This document shows positions 44,269 through 53,366 of a stretch of 64,000 nucleotides of DNA, piece after piece. Source of the DNA: Methanolobus profundi (GTDB taxonomy: Archaea > Halobacteriota > Methanosarcinia > Methanosarcinales > Methanosarcinaceae); assembly GCF_900114835.1 (NCBI RefSeq), contig NZ_FOUJ01000003.1, forward strand, positions 1-64,000, read 5' to 3'. Position 1 is the stretch's first letter. Each line of letters begins with the position of its first letter. The position numbers and the translations under genes are program-made. The notes beneath the pieces are model-generated. The model was not told the origin of the DNA. It did no database searches and saw only the letters and a list, made by a program, of their open reading frames with translations.

Positions 44269-46623
44269 ATGCGAATTGGAGTTTACATCTGTCATTGCGG
44301 ACTGAACATCGCACATACCATTAACGTCGAGTCATTAAGAGAAAAGGTCAGTGAGCTTGATGGTGTAAAGGTTGCCAAGAACATACAGTTCATGTGTTCT
44401 GATTCAGGACAGGAATCCATTGTCCAGGACATAACCGACCTTGATCTCAATCACATACTTGTAGCAGCCTGTTCTCCCCACCTGCACGAGCAAACCTTCA
44501 AGAGAGTGCTCGAAAAAGCAGGTCTTAATCCTTTCATGCTGGAAATGGTCAACATCCGCGAGCAGTGCTCATGGGTACATATGGATGACCCTCAGATGGC
44601 AACACAGAAAGCCTTTGACCTTATCAGGATGGGAATTGCCAGGCTCAAGTTACTGGACCCGCTCCAGCTCAAGAAAGTACCAGTGAAAAAAGATGTGCTT
44701 GTCATTGGAGGCGGCGTTGCCGGAATCGAAGCCTCCCTCACGCTTGCAAACTCAGGACACCACGTATATGTAGTTGAGAAAGAGCCAACCATCGGTGGAA
44801 AGATGGCACTGCTCAATGAAGTGTTCCCCACCAACGACTGTTCCATCTGTGTGCTTGCTCCGAAGATGACCGATGTGGACCAGCACCCCAATATAGACCT
44901 CATCACACTTGCAGAGGTCACTGATGTATCAGGACCCGTAGGGAATTTCCATGTGACTATTACCAGAAAACCACGATACGTCCTTGAAGATAAATGCAAG
45001 GGCTGTGTTGACGAATGTGGTCGTGTTTGTCCAGTAGAAATAGCAAACAGATTCGATTCAGGTCTTGGAAGAACGAAGGCCATCAACATGCCGATACCAC
45101 AGGCGGTCCCACAGGTAGTCTATATTGATAATGAGTACTGTGTAGGCTGTGGACTATGCAAACAGGCATGTCCTGCCGATGCTATCGATTATCATCAGAA
45201 AGAGGAAAAACTGGAATTCACTGTGGGAGCCATAATACTTGCAACAGGTTACAACCACTTCGATGCTTCCCGCAAACAGGAATATGGTTATGGCATCTAT
45301 CCCGATGTCATCACTAACATGGAGCTGGAGCGACTATTGAACGCTGCTGGTCCAACAAAGGGAAAAGTGCTCTCACCTTCAACAATGGAAATCCCGAAGA
45401 AGGTATCATTCATACAATGTGTCGGTTCAAGGGACGAGAAAGTAGGAAACCCGTATTGTTCAAGGGTATGCTGTATGTCAAGCATGAAGAATGCACAGCT
45501 TCTCAAGGAACGTTATCCTGAGATTGATATTACTATTCATTACATAGATATCCGTGCAGGCGGTGAGATGTACGAAGAATACTACATCCGCAGCCAGGAA
45601 ATGGGCATCAGTTTCATTCGCGGGAAGGTAGGAGAGATACTACAGGACACACAGGGTAAACTACAGCTTCGTTATGAGGACACCCTGAACGGTGAGATAT
45701 ACGAGGAAACGTCTGACATCGTAGTTCTTGCAACAGGCATGGAGAACGTAAAAGATGCAGACCGCATCTCCAGAGTGCTTAATCTCACACGACGCACAGA
45801 CCGCTTCTTCTCAATAGCCCACCCAAAGATGCGACCTGTTGACTCCCATGTAAAGGGTATCTACATAGCAGGCTGTGCATCCGGTCCTAAAGAGATACAG
45901 GTATCAATTGCACAGGGAAGTGCTGCTGCTGCCAAGGCAATGCAACTCCTGTCAAAGGGCGAACTGGAGATGGACCCCTTAAGTGCACATGTAAACCCGG
46001 ACAAATGTATCGGATGCGGCATATGTGCTGATGTCTGTAAGTTCAACAAGATCACTATGGTCGATGGCAAAGCAGTTGTTGACGAACTCTCATGTATGGG
46101 ATGCGGAGCATGCAGTGCATCATGTCCTGCCGATGCCATATGGATGCGTAACAGCACCGATGAGCAGATAATAGCTCAGATCCACGCTGCTACAGAAGTT
46201 AAATCAGAATTCCCGTTGGTCGTTGCTTTCCTCTGTAACTGGTGTAGTTACACATGTGCAGACCTTGCCGGAACTTCAAGGATACAATATCCAACCAATA
46301 TACGAGTTATTCGTGTCATGTGTGCAGGACGTGTGGACCCATCCTTTGTCCTTGAAGCACTTGAGAACGGTGCGGACGGTGTGCTTGTGGCAGGATGCCG
46401 TCTTGGAGAATGTCACTACATCTTTGCCAACTACAATGCAAAGAACAGGATGGAAGCCCTGCAGGAAGTCCTTGGTGACGTAGGAATTGACCCTAAACGT
46501 CTAAAAGTGGAATGGATATCAGCTTCCGAGGGCGAAAGATTTGCCAGTTCCATCGAGGATTTCGTAGACTATCTGGAAAAGATAGGACCTATCGGCTCCG
46601 AGCTAAAGGAGGGAGAGCAATGA
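44269..46623 (+). CDS. hdrA: Heterodisulfide reductase subunit A fused to MvhD (HdrA2 type)
   Basis: A 784-aa FAD and Fe-S protein. It has an N-terminal HdrA domain (ICHCGLN, MCSDSGQ), an FAD Rossmann motif (VLVIGGGVAGIEA), an inserted ferredoxin with CKGCVDECGRVCP and CVGCGLCKQACP, the C-x3-CC motif in YCSRVCCM, and a second pair CIGCGICADVCK and CMGCGACSASCP. From about residue 645 it continues as MvhD (FLCNWCSYTCADLAG, MCAGRVDP, CRLGECHY), the [2Fe-2S] link to F420 or hydrogenase modules. This matches the HdrA2 fusion known from Methanosarcina acetivorans. The third N-terminal Cys of other HdrA proteins is Val20 here. The stop overlaps the polyferredoxin start by 4 bp. Confidence 0.93.
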   Translation: MRIGVYICHCGLNIAHTINVESLREKVSELDGVKVAKNIQFMCSDSGQESIVQDITDLDLNHILVAACSPHLHEQTFKRVLEKAGLNPFMLEMVNIREQCSWVHMDDPQMATQKAFDLIRMGIARLKLLDPLQLKKVPVKKDVLVIGGGVAGIEASLTLANSGHHVYVVEKEPTIGGKMALLNEVFPTNDCSICVLAPKMTDVDQHPNIDLITLAEVTDVSGPVGNFHVTITRKPRYVLEDKCKGCVDECGRVCPVEIANRFDSGLGRTKAINMPIPQAVPQVVYIDNEYCVGCGLCKQACPADAIDYHQKEEKLEFTVGAIILATGYNHFDASRKQEYGYGIYPDVITNMELERLLNAAGPTKGKVLSPSTMEIPKKVSFIQCVGSRDEKVGNPYCSRVCCMSSMKNAQLLKERYPEIDITIHYIDIRAGGEMYEEYYIRSQEMGISFIRGKVGEILQDTQGKLQLRYEDTLNGEIYEETSDIVVLATGMENVKDADRISRVLNLTRRTDRFFSIAHPKMRPVDSHVKGIYIAGCASGPKEIQVSIAQGSAAAAKAMQLLSKGELEMDPLSAHVNPDKCIGCGICADVCKFNKITMVDGKAVVDELSCMGCGACSASCPADAIWMRNSTDEQIIAQIHAATEVKSEFPLVVAFLCNWCSYTCADLAGTSRIQYPTNIRVIRVMCAGRVDPSFVLEALENGADGVLVAGCRLGECHYIFANYNAKNRMEALQEVLGDVGIDPKRLKVEWISASEGERFASSIEDFVDYLEKIGPIGSELKEGEQ

Positions 46624-47924
46624 CCGAGGAATGCCGTGAAGGTTCCCTCTGCGTCGATAAGGATATGGATCTCGATGGCTCCCATTTCATCTATCGCCAG
46701 ATAAGCAGTAAGTCTGTCAAGTTCCTCGATTATGATTACAAAAGATGTGTGGGCTGTGGCATATGTGTAGGACTCTGTCCCACAAAGGCACTGGAACTTG
46801 GTCCCATGCAGGAGATATCCACAGGACTGGATGCACCACCTGTGATGATGGACCTTGAGAAATGCACATTCTGTTCCATGTGTGCCAACTTCTGTCCTGT
46901 GCATGCCTTTAAGATGACCGAGGAGGGAGAGCTCCCTGAGAAGGACGAATTCCCAACCTATGATTCCTATGTCAGGATGAATGAGAAATGTCTCCCATGC
47001 GCCCTCTGTAAGGCTGCATGCCCCGAGGAGGCAATATATGTCGAGTTCACCTTCCAGAAGAAAGAGGAGATAGCACCCTTTAAAGAAGGAGCAGAAGGTG
47101 AGATAGAGATAGATACGGACAAATGTAACTTCTGCGGCCTCTGTGCTGAATTCTGTGAGGCATTCCTGCTTGTGGAAAAAGAAAAGACACCAACCGATAT
47201 CCAGCCATTTGACCTGCTTCTGGTGGATGAGGATAAGTGTGACTACTGTGTGCTGTGTCAGGACCTCTGTCCCGAGGATGCCATCAGGGTCAAAGGCGAG
47301 AAAAGAGGTGAAGCTCCTGAGATAGAGGGAGTCGTCACAGTTAACGACGATAAATGCACACGGTGTACCTGGTGTCAGGCTGTCTGCCCGTATGATGCTG
47401 TTGACCTCAAGAAACAGTTCGAGGGAGAGCTTAGTCTCATAGAGATAAATGTGGACAAGTGCGACCCACAGGGCTGCCATGGCTGTTTCAATGTATGTCC
47501 TTCACATCTCTGGTATGTACCCGAGGACGGAGCGAAGATAGCCGCACTACACGACTACTGTACCTATTGTGGTGCCTGTGTCAATGCCTGTCCAAAGGAT
47601 GTAATGACAGTAAAACGTACAAAGGTCCATCATACCGATATCCCGGATTCTCCATGGGCACAACAGTGGCGTGATGCCATTGATTCCATGGTCACTGGTA
47701 AAAGGGACCATCCTGATATCTCAAGGACACTTGAGGTCGAAAAGGAAGAACACAAAGAACATGTTGAAGTGGAGCTTCCTAAGATCGACGGCTCATTGCT
47801 CAAAATGGCAAAAGAGCGTATCGAAAAGGCAAAACCATTGCTTGATAATGTTAAACTTCGAAAGATGCTCGAAGATGAGAAAAGTGAGAAGCTCAGTGAT
47901 GAAATAAAAAAGAGACTGGACTGA
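46620..47924 (+). CDS. Polyferredoxin with eight [4Fe-4S] motifs
   Basis: A 434-aa iron-sulfur wire. Eight motifs can be read, among them CVGCGICVGLCP, CTFCSMCANFCP, CLPCALCKAACP, CNFCGLCAEFCE, CDYCVLCQDLCP, CTRCTWCQAVCP and CTYCGACVNACP. One is expanded to CDPQGCHGCFNVCP, and the fourth ends in Glu instead of Pro. The charged C-terminal tail (about 385-434) is helical. It resembles FwdF-type polyferredoxins. ATG at 46620 overlaps the hdrA stop (ATGA), with GGAGGGAG upstream. It probably collects low-potential electrons from this HdrA. Confidence 0.92.
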   Translation: MTEECREGSLCVDKDMDLDGSHFIYRQISSKSVKFLDYDYKRCVGCGICVGLCPTKALELGPMQEISTGLDAPPVMMDLEKCTFCSMCANFCPVHAFKMTEEGELPEKDEFPTYDSYVRMNEKCLPCALCKAACPEEAIYVEFTFQKKEEIAPFKEGAEGEIEIDTDKCNFCGLCAEFCEAFLLVEKEKTPTDIQPFDLLLVDEDKCDYCVLCQDLCPEDAIRVKGEKRGEAPEIEGVVTVNDDKCTRCTWCQAVCPYDAVDLKKQFEGELSLIEINVDKCDPQGCHGCFNVCPSHLWYVPEDGAKIAALHDYCTYCGACVNACPKDVMTVKRTKVHHTDIPDSPWAQQWRDAIDSMVTGKRDHPDISRTLEVEKEEHKEHVEVELPKIDGSLLKMAKERIEKAKPLLDNVKLRKMLEDEKSEKLSDEIKKRLD

Positions 47925-48025
47925 GCCTTCGGTGACTAAGATACTACTTAAAAAGTAACATAAAAGAGTATGAAAGGCAGGAATATCCTGCCATTATCAT
48001 TTTCGACTATTCTACCATCAAAGGT

Positions 48026-48214
48026 TCAGTGTGACTGTGCGTACCTTTCAGCAAGTATAGCCCTTTTGAGCTTGAACTGAACTCTCTGCTGGTCCCACTG
48101 GTATTTCTCAGCAAGGAACCTGATGAGCCTCTTTTTGGAAGCTCCCTTGAGTGCGTTCTTAAGCATCATCTCTTCGATGAAGGCTTTCTGCTGTTCGGTG
48201 TCAAGTTCAGGCAT
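48026..48214 (-). CDS. 62-aa basic helical protein ending the hdr-fdh operon
   Basis: Family not recognised. The protein is predicted all-helical and Lys/Arg-rich: AFIEEMMLKNALKGASKKRL, then FLAEKYQWDQQRVQFKLKRA. ATG at 48214 overlaps the fdhA-like stop by 1 bp (TAATG) and has a GGAGGT site 6 nt before it, so it is surely translated with the operon. It has no Cys, so it is not an electron carrier; an assembly or regulatory role is possible. It faces the polyferredoxin gene across 101 bp. Confidence 0.75.
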   Translation of the reverse strand: MPELDTEQQKAFIEEMMLKNALKGASKKRLIRFLAEKYQWDQQRVQFKLKRAILAERYAQSH

Positions 48215-49662
48215 TAGCATACCTCCATGGATATAGCGGTTGAAACTCCCTTAGCTATAGGCAGTTTCTTTGCTGTCAGTACAAGACCATCAGGAATTGC
48301 TTCCACACGGAATCTCATCTTCAGTTCACCCATCTCACCTTTCAGGTTCACACAGCCGCCCTTCTTAAGACCGAGCTTTTTGACCGTGTTCCTGTTGAGA
48401 AGGACAAAGTCATTGTCATCCTCCCTGTCGGACCACATGAAAGGATTGTACAGATACCTTAGTTCATACATGTCCTCAGGAATTTCAACTAAAGATAGTT
48501 CAATTTCAGAACCTTTACATTGTGCAGTTCCTGTTTCACGAGATCCTATAGTTTTCATCACAAGATAGTTCATCTCGTCATGGGTGAAGGTCTTCCCGCC
48601 GATACCTGCATTGAGCAGTGACAGGGCATCCACACCGGCCTTTCCTGTACCGCTGTTCTCCTGAAGGCTGTCCTCAACGTTCAGGAAGGTACCTGCCTTG
48701 CTGTAAACTGGGTCAGTGGCAATGACAACATCGGCCATCTCTGCAGCCGGACCGTTAACTGAACCGATGACTATCAGCTTATCGAGATTCTTCAGTGCCT
48801 CAATAGCTGCTTCAGCATCAGGCATGAGCTCCACAGGGTCACTGTCAAGCGTTACGAGTGTCCTGATATTGCCAAGCTCGATATCCTCCATTAGTTCTGC
48901 AAGGCCCATCATATTGCCGTCCTTATTTGCAAGAAGTGCAGCTCCGTTGCTGTTCATGAAAGGCTTCATGAACTGAATTCCTGCACCTGTTCCCTTTGCC
49001 AGTGATTTTACAGACTTTAATATTCCGGCATCTGAATTAGGGTGAACATCAGCTATGATCAACGATTCACTGTCAAGTTCCAGTTCACCATATTGCTCAG
49101 GCTTCAGGTCAAGTGTCTCATCAGCCAGATTCAGTGGGTTTGTACCGACTGAGATAATGTGTGCCCCATTCTTCTTTGCTGCAAGCAGTCTCCTGACAAT
49201 GAGAGGATACTGGACATATGGATCTACGAAAAGGACTATCTTTTTTGCCTTTTCGATCTCAGCCAGTGTTCCCGGTTCAGGCATACACATCTTCTGAATA
49301 CCGGTCTGAACAACAGTACCCAGTGTTTCAGCAAGCTTTGTGAATGCCATCTGTTCCTCGTTACTGGTATTGCCCACGGACAGCAGTGCAACACTGTCAG
49401 TGTCAGCATCCTTAAGGATCTCAACTGCTGCTTTTATGGCAGTTTCTGCATCCACAGCAGAGCCATCTGTCATATTTACAGCATTATTAGCTTTAGCGTA
49501 ATAGTGCGGGAGTTTCATCCCGAACCTGCAGAGCTTTCCAAGATTCACTGGGCTGCTCTTCATGTGGTCGATACTTAACTTACCTTCATCGTTCTCTCTG
49601 ATGAAAAGTCCGCATCCTACACCACATCCGGGGCAAATCGTCTGATATATCATTTCCTTCAT
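48214..49662 (-). CDS. Formate dehydrogenase alpha-like molybdopterin protein, reduced form
   Basis: A 482-aa member of the FdhA/FwdB molybdopterin family. The N-terminal [4Fe-4S] motif is intact (CPGCGVGC, then GKLCRFG). A pterin-binding segment (ISVGTNPLNLADE) and a C-terminal dinucleotide-binding domain (about 415-482) are present. It is about 200 aa shorter than typical FdhA. Where FdhA has the catalytic Cys/Sec-His segment, only GIQKMCMPEPGTL is seen, with no Cys-His pair. Formate oxidation is therefore doubtful. ATG at 49662 overlaps the fdhB stop by 4 bp and has GGAGGTGAT upstream. Confidence 0.8.
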   Translation of the reverse strand: MKEMIYQTICPGCGVGCGLFIRENDEGKLSIDHMKSSPVNLGKLCRFGMKLPHYYAKANNAVNMTDGSAVDAETAIKAAVEILKDADTDSVALLSVGNTSNEEQMAFTKLAETLGTVVQTGIQKMCMPEPGTLAEIEKAKKIVLFVDPYVQYPLIVRRLLAAKKNGAHIISVGTNPLNLADETLDLKPEQYGELELDSESLIIADVHPNSDAGILKSVKSLAKGTGAGIQFMKPFMNSNGAALLANKDGNMMGLAELMEDIELGNIRTLVTLDSDPVELMPDAEAAIEALKNLDKLIVIGSVNGPAAEMADVVIATDPVYSKAGTFLNVEDSLQENSGTGKAGVDALSLLNAGIGGKTFTHDEMNYLVMKTIGSRETGTAQCKGSEIELSLVEIPEDMYELRYLYNPFMWSDREDDNDFVLLNRNTVKKLGLKKGGCVNLKGEMGELKMRFRVEAIPDGLVLTAKKLPIAKGVSTAISMEVC

Positions 49663-50810
49663 CTTGGCATCACCTCCAGGAAAGGTGGTCTCTCAAGTGT
49701 CATTCCGGCCTTGTAGTTGTATTTCTTCTGTGACTTTTCAGCAAAGCGTCTGAATATTGTTGTTACCGGAATATCTGCAGGACAGACATCAGTACACTGG
49801 CCACAGCCTATGCAACTATCTGACAGGTGCATCAGGCGGACCATGTGGAACATGCTCATCCTGTAATTGTCCTCAAGATTGTGATACATGGTACACTTGG
49901 AATCCTCACCACAGGTACATGCAGGACATACCTCCTTACAGGCACCACAGTCGATACAGTCAGCAAATTGCTCCATGTAGTATCTGGTACGTTCACCATC
50001 CGGTATCTCGGTGAATATCTTCTCTGACCATTTTTCGCTCATGGAGAGCATGACATTGTTCACCTTCTCCCTGATTGCGATGGCCTTGTCACTTGCAGGT
50101 TGGATCTCTATGAAACCAGCCTCAATGGCATTCTCCAGTAGACGGACACCCTTCTCGTTCATTACTTCACAGAAGGTCGCGTTTCCTGAAAGTTCACCGA
50201 TGACACCCCAGTTACCACATGCAAGGTCTGCATTAACTGGTATCTTGACATCACAGTAACGGCAGCTCTCACGCCTTCCGTAACCTGCTTCCTCAAGCTC
50301 ATCAATTGAGATACCTTTCTCCTCACCGGACCTTGTCCTGAAGATAAGATTACCCTTCTCGATGTTCTCGCCTGTGACATCCTCAGGGTCTATCTCATAC
50401 ATGTTGATGAGCATCTCCTGGGTCTGTACCGGGTACATGGTCCCACCGCAGTTGAGACCTATAAGATATGCATTGTCGATATCGACCTCATTGCGCTTTG
50501 CCTGTTCGATGACACCTCTGATATCACATGCTTTTCCAGGCATGGCAACGTTCTTACCCACAGCGTACTTTGCAAGGTTCACAGGAACTGTGTGCATACT
50601 TCCTGCTGATGCAAGGACCTCGTTCACATCGCTGGTTATGATGGGTACAGCCTCGTACTCGCTTATGTGTTTGAGTACAACGACCTCTTCAACAAGTCCC
50701 TTTTCAAGAGCTGCTGCCAATACTGCAGTTACAAGACCGCCGGAAGCTCCCTTGTTACGAACTCCGGTGTCTGTCGAATAGCCTATTATTCTGTCTCCAA
50801 CTTCTACCAT
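49659..50810 (-). CDS. fdhB: FdhB/FrhB-family F420-binding iron-sulfur subunit
   Basis: A 383-aa F420 oxidoreductase subunit. The FrhB-type core has the opening NKGASGGLVTAVLAAALE, the MPGKACDIRG segment and CRYCDVKIPVNADLACGNWG. Two ferredoxin motifs follow: CIDCGACKEVCPAC and CIGCGQCTDVCP. The layout is that of FdhB of F420-linked formate dehydrogenases, with FAD expected. It lies 1 bp after mvhD and overlaps the fdhA-like gene. In this context it would pass hydride electrons from F420H2 to MvhD and HdrA or back. Confidence 0.9.
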   Translation of the reverse strand: MVEVGDRIIGYSTDTGVRNKGASGGLVTAVLAAALEKGLVEEVVVLKHISEYEAVPIITSDVNEVLASAGSMHTVPVNLAKYAVGKNVAMPGKACDIRGVIEQAKRNEVDIDNAYLIGLNCGGTMYPVQTQEMLINMYEIDPEDVTGENIEKGNLIFRTRSGEEKGISIDELEEAGYGRRESCRYCDVKIPVNADLACGNWGVIGELSGNATFCEVMNEKGVRLLENAIEAGFIEIQPASDKAIAIREKVNNVMLSMSEKWSEKIFTEIPDGERTRYYMEQFADCIDCGACKEVCPACTCGEDSKCTMYHNLEDNYRMSMFHMVRLMHLSDSCIGCGQCTDVCPADIPVTTIFRRFAEKSQKKYNYKAGMTLERPPFLEVMPR

Positions 50811-50811
50811 A

Positions 50812-51243
50812 TCAGTTCACCCCCTCTGGCTTAAGAGGACTTGGTCCGAGCTTTCTGACCTGTTCAGTTACTTCCCTGACGAAGTTTGCGAACTTCTCAC
50901 CTTCACTGGCACTTATCCAGCTAAGATGAAGCCTTTCAGGCTCAAGGCCCAGTTCCAATACCATATCTTCCATGAAATCATACCTGACCTGTGTCTTGTA
51001 GTTACCATTGACATAGTGACAGTCACCAAGGTGACATCCTGTTACAAGGACCGCATCCGCACCTTCAAGGAATGCATTGAAAACGTGGAGCGGGTCGATA
51101 CGACCGGAACACATGACACGGATGATCCTCAGGGATGCAGGCTGCTGGAATCTTCCCATACCTGCTGTGTCGGCACCGCCGTAACTGCACCAGTTACAGC
51201 AGAAAGCGACTATCTTTGGTTCCCATTGTTTGTTCTCTGTCAT
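50812..51243 (-). CDS. mvhD: MvhD, [2Fe-2S] linker subunit of HdrA
   Basis: A 143-aa protein with the Cys set [25 protein letters not shown] and CHLGDCHY, and the typical [14 protein letters not shown] near the end. It carries electrons between an F420, hydrogenase or formate dehydrogenase module and HdrA. ATG at 51243 is preferred because GGGGAGG lies 7 nt before it. The upstream reading extension runs inside hdrA. Its sequence parallels the C-terminal part of the fused HdrA at 44-46.6 kb. Confidence 0.93.
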   Translation of the reverse strand: MTENKQWEPKIVAFCCNWCSYGGADTAGMGRFQQPASLRIIRVMCSGRIDPLHVFNAFLEGADAVLVTGCHLGDCHYVNGNYKTQVRYDFMEDMVLELGLEPERLHLSWISASEGEKFANFVREVTEQVRKLGPSPLKPEGVN

Positions 51244-51245
51244 TT

Positions 51246-53231
51246 TCATTCCTCCCCGAAGGTGAATACATTCTTCACCTGTGCCAGTAGCTGATCGTTC
51301 TTGAAGTGGTTCTGCTGCAATGCACCTGTCGGACAGGCCACTGCACATGTTCCGCAACCCTTGCAGAGTGCCTTGATAATATTGAGTTTGCCGTCCTCCA
51401 GTGAAAGGGCCTGGAAAGGACACATTGGTACGCAAATTCCACAAGCAACACAGATATCGTCATTAACATCGACGGTGATACCTTCTGTTATCGCTTTACC
51501 CTGTGCCAGATAGCGTGATGCACGGGCAGCGCATGCACTTCCCTGTGATACGGAATACGGGATGTCCTTTGGTCCCTGGGTGACACCGCCTATGAATATA
51601 CCATCCAGTGTGGTGTCCACTGGCTTGAGCTTTGGATGTGCTTCCATCATGAAACCATCAGCAGCCCTGCTTACCTTAAGGATCTGCCTGATACGTTCAG
51701 TGCTCTCACCTGAGACAGCACCGACACTGAGGACCAGAAGGTCAAGATCAAGGTCGATGATATCGTTGGTCAGTGTATCTTCAACACGGACCTTCAGATC
51801 ACCATTCTCAACTTCGGTTACCTTTCCTGGTTTACCTCTGATGAAACGGATACCCATGTCCCTTGCACGGTCATAGAACTCCTCATAGTTCCTGAAGGGG
51901 GTCCTCATGTCCATGTACATTATATAGACCTCAGAATCAGGATATTTCTCCCTGATGAGCTGAGCGTCCTTGAGAGCGTACATGCAGCAGAAACTGGAAC
52001 AATATCTGTTACGCTTCTTGTCCCTGCTTCCCACACACTGGATGAAACCGACCTTCTTTGGTGGTTTTACATCGCTGGGTCTGACTACTTTACCCATTGT
52101 AGGTCCGCTGGCATTTATCAGGCGTTCGAGCTCCATGCCCGTAATTACATTATCGTAAAGTCCGTATCCGAAATCATGGGTTGGTTCAGGGTCATATACA
52201 TCAAAACCTGCTGTAACAACTATGACACCAACATCAAGTTCGGAGAACGAGTCTTCCTGCTCCATTATAACAGAATTACTGCTGCATGCTCTGGAACATG
52301 CACCACAGTCGATGCATACTGACCTGTCAACAACAGCTCTCAGAGGAACAGCCTGTGGGAATGGAACGTAAATTGCCTTACGTGTACCTATACCCTCATT
52401 GAACTCGGTGTTAGGTACCTCTACAGGACACTTCTGAACACAGAGACCACAGCCGGTACAGGTATCAACATCTACATAACGTGCCTTGTGCTTTACCTTC
52501 ACCTTGAAGTTACCGACATATCCGTCCACTTCCTCTACTTCGGAATATGTCATCAGTTCAATGTTCTTGTTCCTGGCAACCTCTACCATTTTCGGACCAA
52601 GGATACAGATACTACAATCGTTGGTCGGGAAGGTCTTGTCGAGCTGTGCCATCTTTCCGCCGATGGATGGGTTCTTTTCCACAAGGTAGACCTTGTAACC
52701 CATATCTGCGATATCAAGAGCTGACTGCATACCGGCAACACCGGCACCGATCACAAGTGCTGTGTCTGTTACCGGAACCTCATTTGACTGCAGAGGTTCG
52801 AGCTTAGATGATCTTGAAACACCCATGCGTACAAGTTCGCAGGCTTTCTCTGTTGCCTCTTCCTTTTCCTGCATGTGTATCCAGCTGCAGTGTTCCCTGA
52901 TGTTAACGAATTCGAAAAGATAAGGATTCAGACCTGCTTCTTCCACACATGCCCTGAAGATAGGTTCGTGTGTCTTTGGCGTACATGCTGCCACAAGCAC
53001 ACGGTTGAGCTTGTTATCTTTAATTGCCTGCTTGATCTCGGACTGACCGGAATCACTGCAGGTATATTTGTTGACCGAGGAGCGTACTACATCGGGAAGT
53101 GTGCCTGCATAGTCTGCCACTTTCTGACAGTCCACGACACCTCCTATGTTAACTCCGCATTCACAGATGAAGACACCTATTCTGGGCTCATCCATGTCAT
53201 TTGTATCATCTGTTATTTCTATTAAAGCCAA
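51246..53231 (-). CDS. hdrA: Heterodisulfide reductase subunit A (unfused)
   Basis: A 661-aa FAD-dependent bifurcating subunit. The N-terminal Cys set is complete ([19 protein letters not shown]). The FAD motif is [14 protein letters not shown]. Ferredoxin motifs are [36 protein letters not shown] and [12 protein letters not shown], plus YCSSFCCM. It begins with TTG at 53231 behind GGTGAT at 5-nt spacing, with a non-canonical extension of about 15 acidic residues. It is separated from hdrB by 135 bp containing T-rich and repeated sequence, while mvhD follows directly. Confidence 0.95.
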   Translation of the reverse strand: MALIEITDDTNDMDEPRIGVFICECGVNIGGVVDCQKVADYAGTLPDVVRSSVNKYTCSDSGQSEIKQAIKDNKLNRVLVAACTPKTHEPIFRACVEEAGLNPYLFEFVNIREHCSWIHMQEKEEATEKACELVRMGVSRSSKLEPLQSNEVPVTDTALVIGAGVAGMQSALDIADMGYKVYLVEKNPSIGGKMAQLDKTFPTNDCSICILGPKMVEVARNKNIELMTYSEVEEVDGYVGNFKVKVKHKARYVDVDTCTGCGLCVQKCPVEVPNTEFNEGIGTRKAIYVPFPQAVPLRAVVDRSVCIDCGACSRACSSNSVIMEQEDSFSELDVGVIVVTAGFDVYDPEPTHDFGYGLYDNVITGMELERLINASGPTMGKVVRPSDVKPPKKVGFIQCVGSRDKKRNRYCSSFCCMYALKDAQLIREKYPDSEVYIMYMDMRTPFRNYEEFYDRARDMGIRFIRGKPGKVTEVENGDLKVRVEDTLTNDIIDLDLDLLVLSVGAVSGESTERIRQILKVSRAADGFMMEAHPKLKPVDTTLDGIFIGGVTQGPKDIPYSVSQGSACAARASRYLAQGKAITEGITVDVNDDICVACGICVPMCPFQALSLEDGKLNIIKALCKGCGTCAVACPTGALQQNHFKNDQLLAQVKNVFTFGEE

Positions 53232-53366
53232 ATTTCATCACCCGTTTTTTATGGCGCAGACTACCGCCCGATAATATGATAAAAAATAAAAAAATACGTT
53301 TTTCTGTTTTTCCGTTTTTGATGTCGTTTTTCCGTTTTTACAATCGTGATGGAATAAAAGATAGGA
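53232..53366 (-). promoter_or_regulatory. hdrB-hdrA spacer: repeats, T-tract and possible internal promoter
   Basis: Read on the minus strand: two copies of AAAAACGGAAAAAC (53326-53339 and 53306-53319), then a T-rich stretch TATTTTTTTATTTTTTATC (about 53277-53296) that resembles an archaeal terminator, then ATCATATTATC. The break in an otherwise overlapping operon suggests partial termination or reinitiation that separates hdrCB from hdrA-mvhD-fdhBA. Confidence 0.45.

Noticed and set aside
44022-44324. 100-codon frame before hdrA
   Set aside because: It runs through the palindrome, repeat copy 3 and into hdrA in another frame; Cys/Arg-rich without a fold.
46569-47480. Long open frame of 303 codons on the minus strand
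   Set aside because: It lies wholly inside the polyferredoxin and hdrA genes, whose motifs are unmistakable. The translation is Cys/Leu-rich without domain logic and has no ribosome binding site.
51244-51444. N-terminal extension of MvhD
   Set aside because: The upstream part reads through hdrA in a different frame. A strong ribosome binding site supports the short start at 51243, and the short form has the family length.
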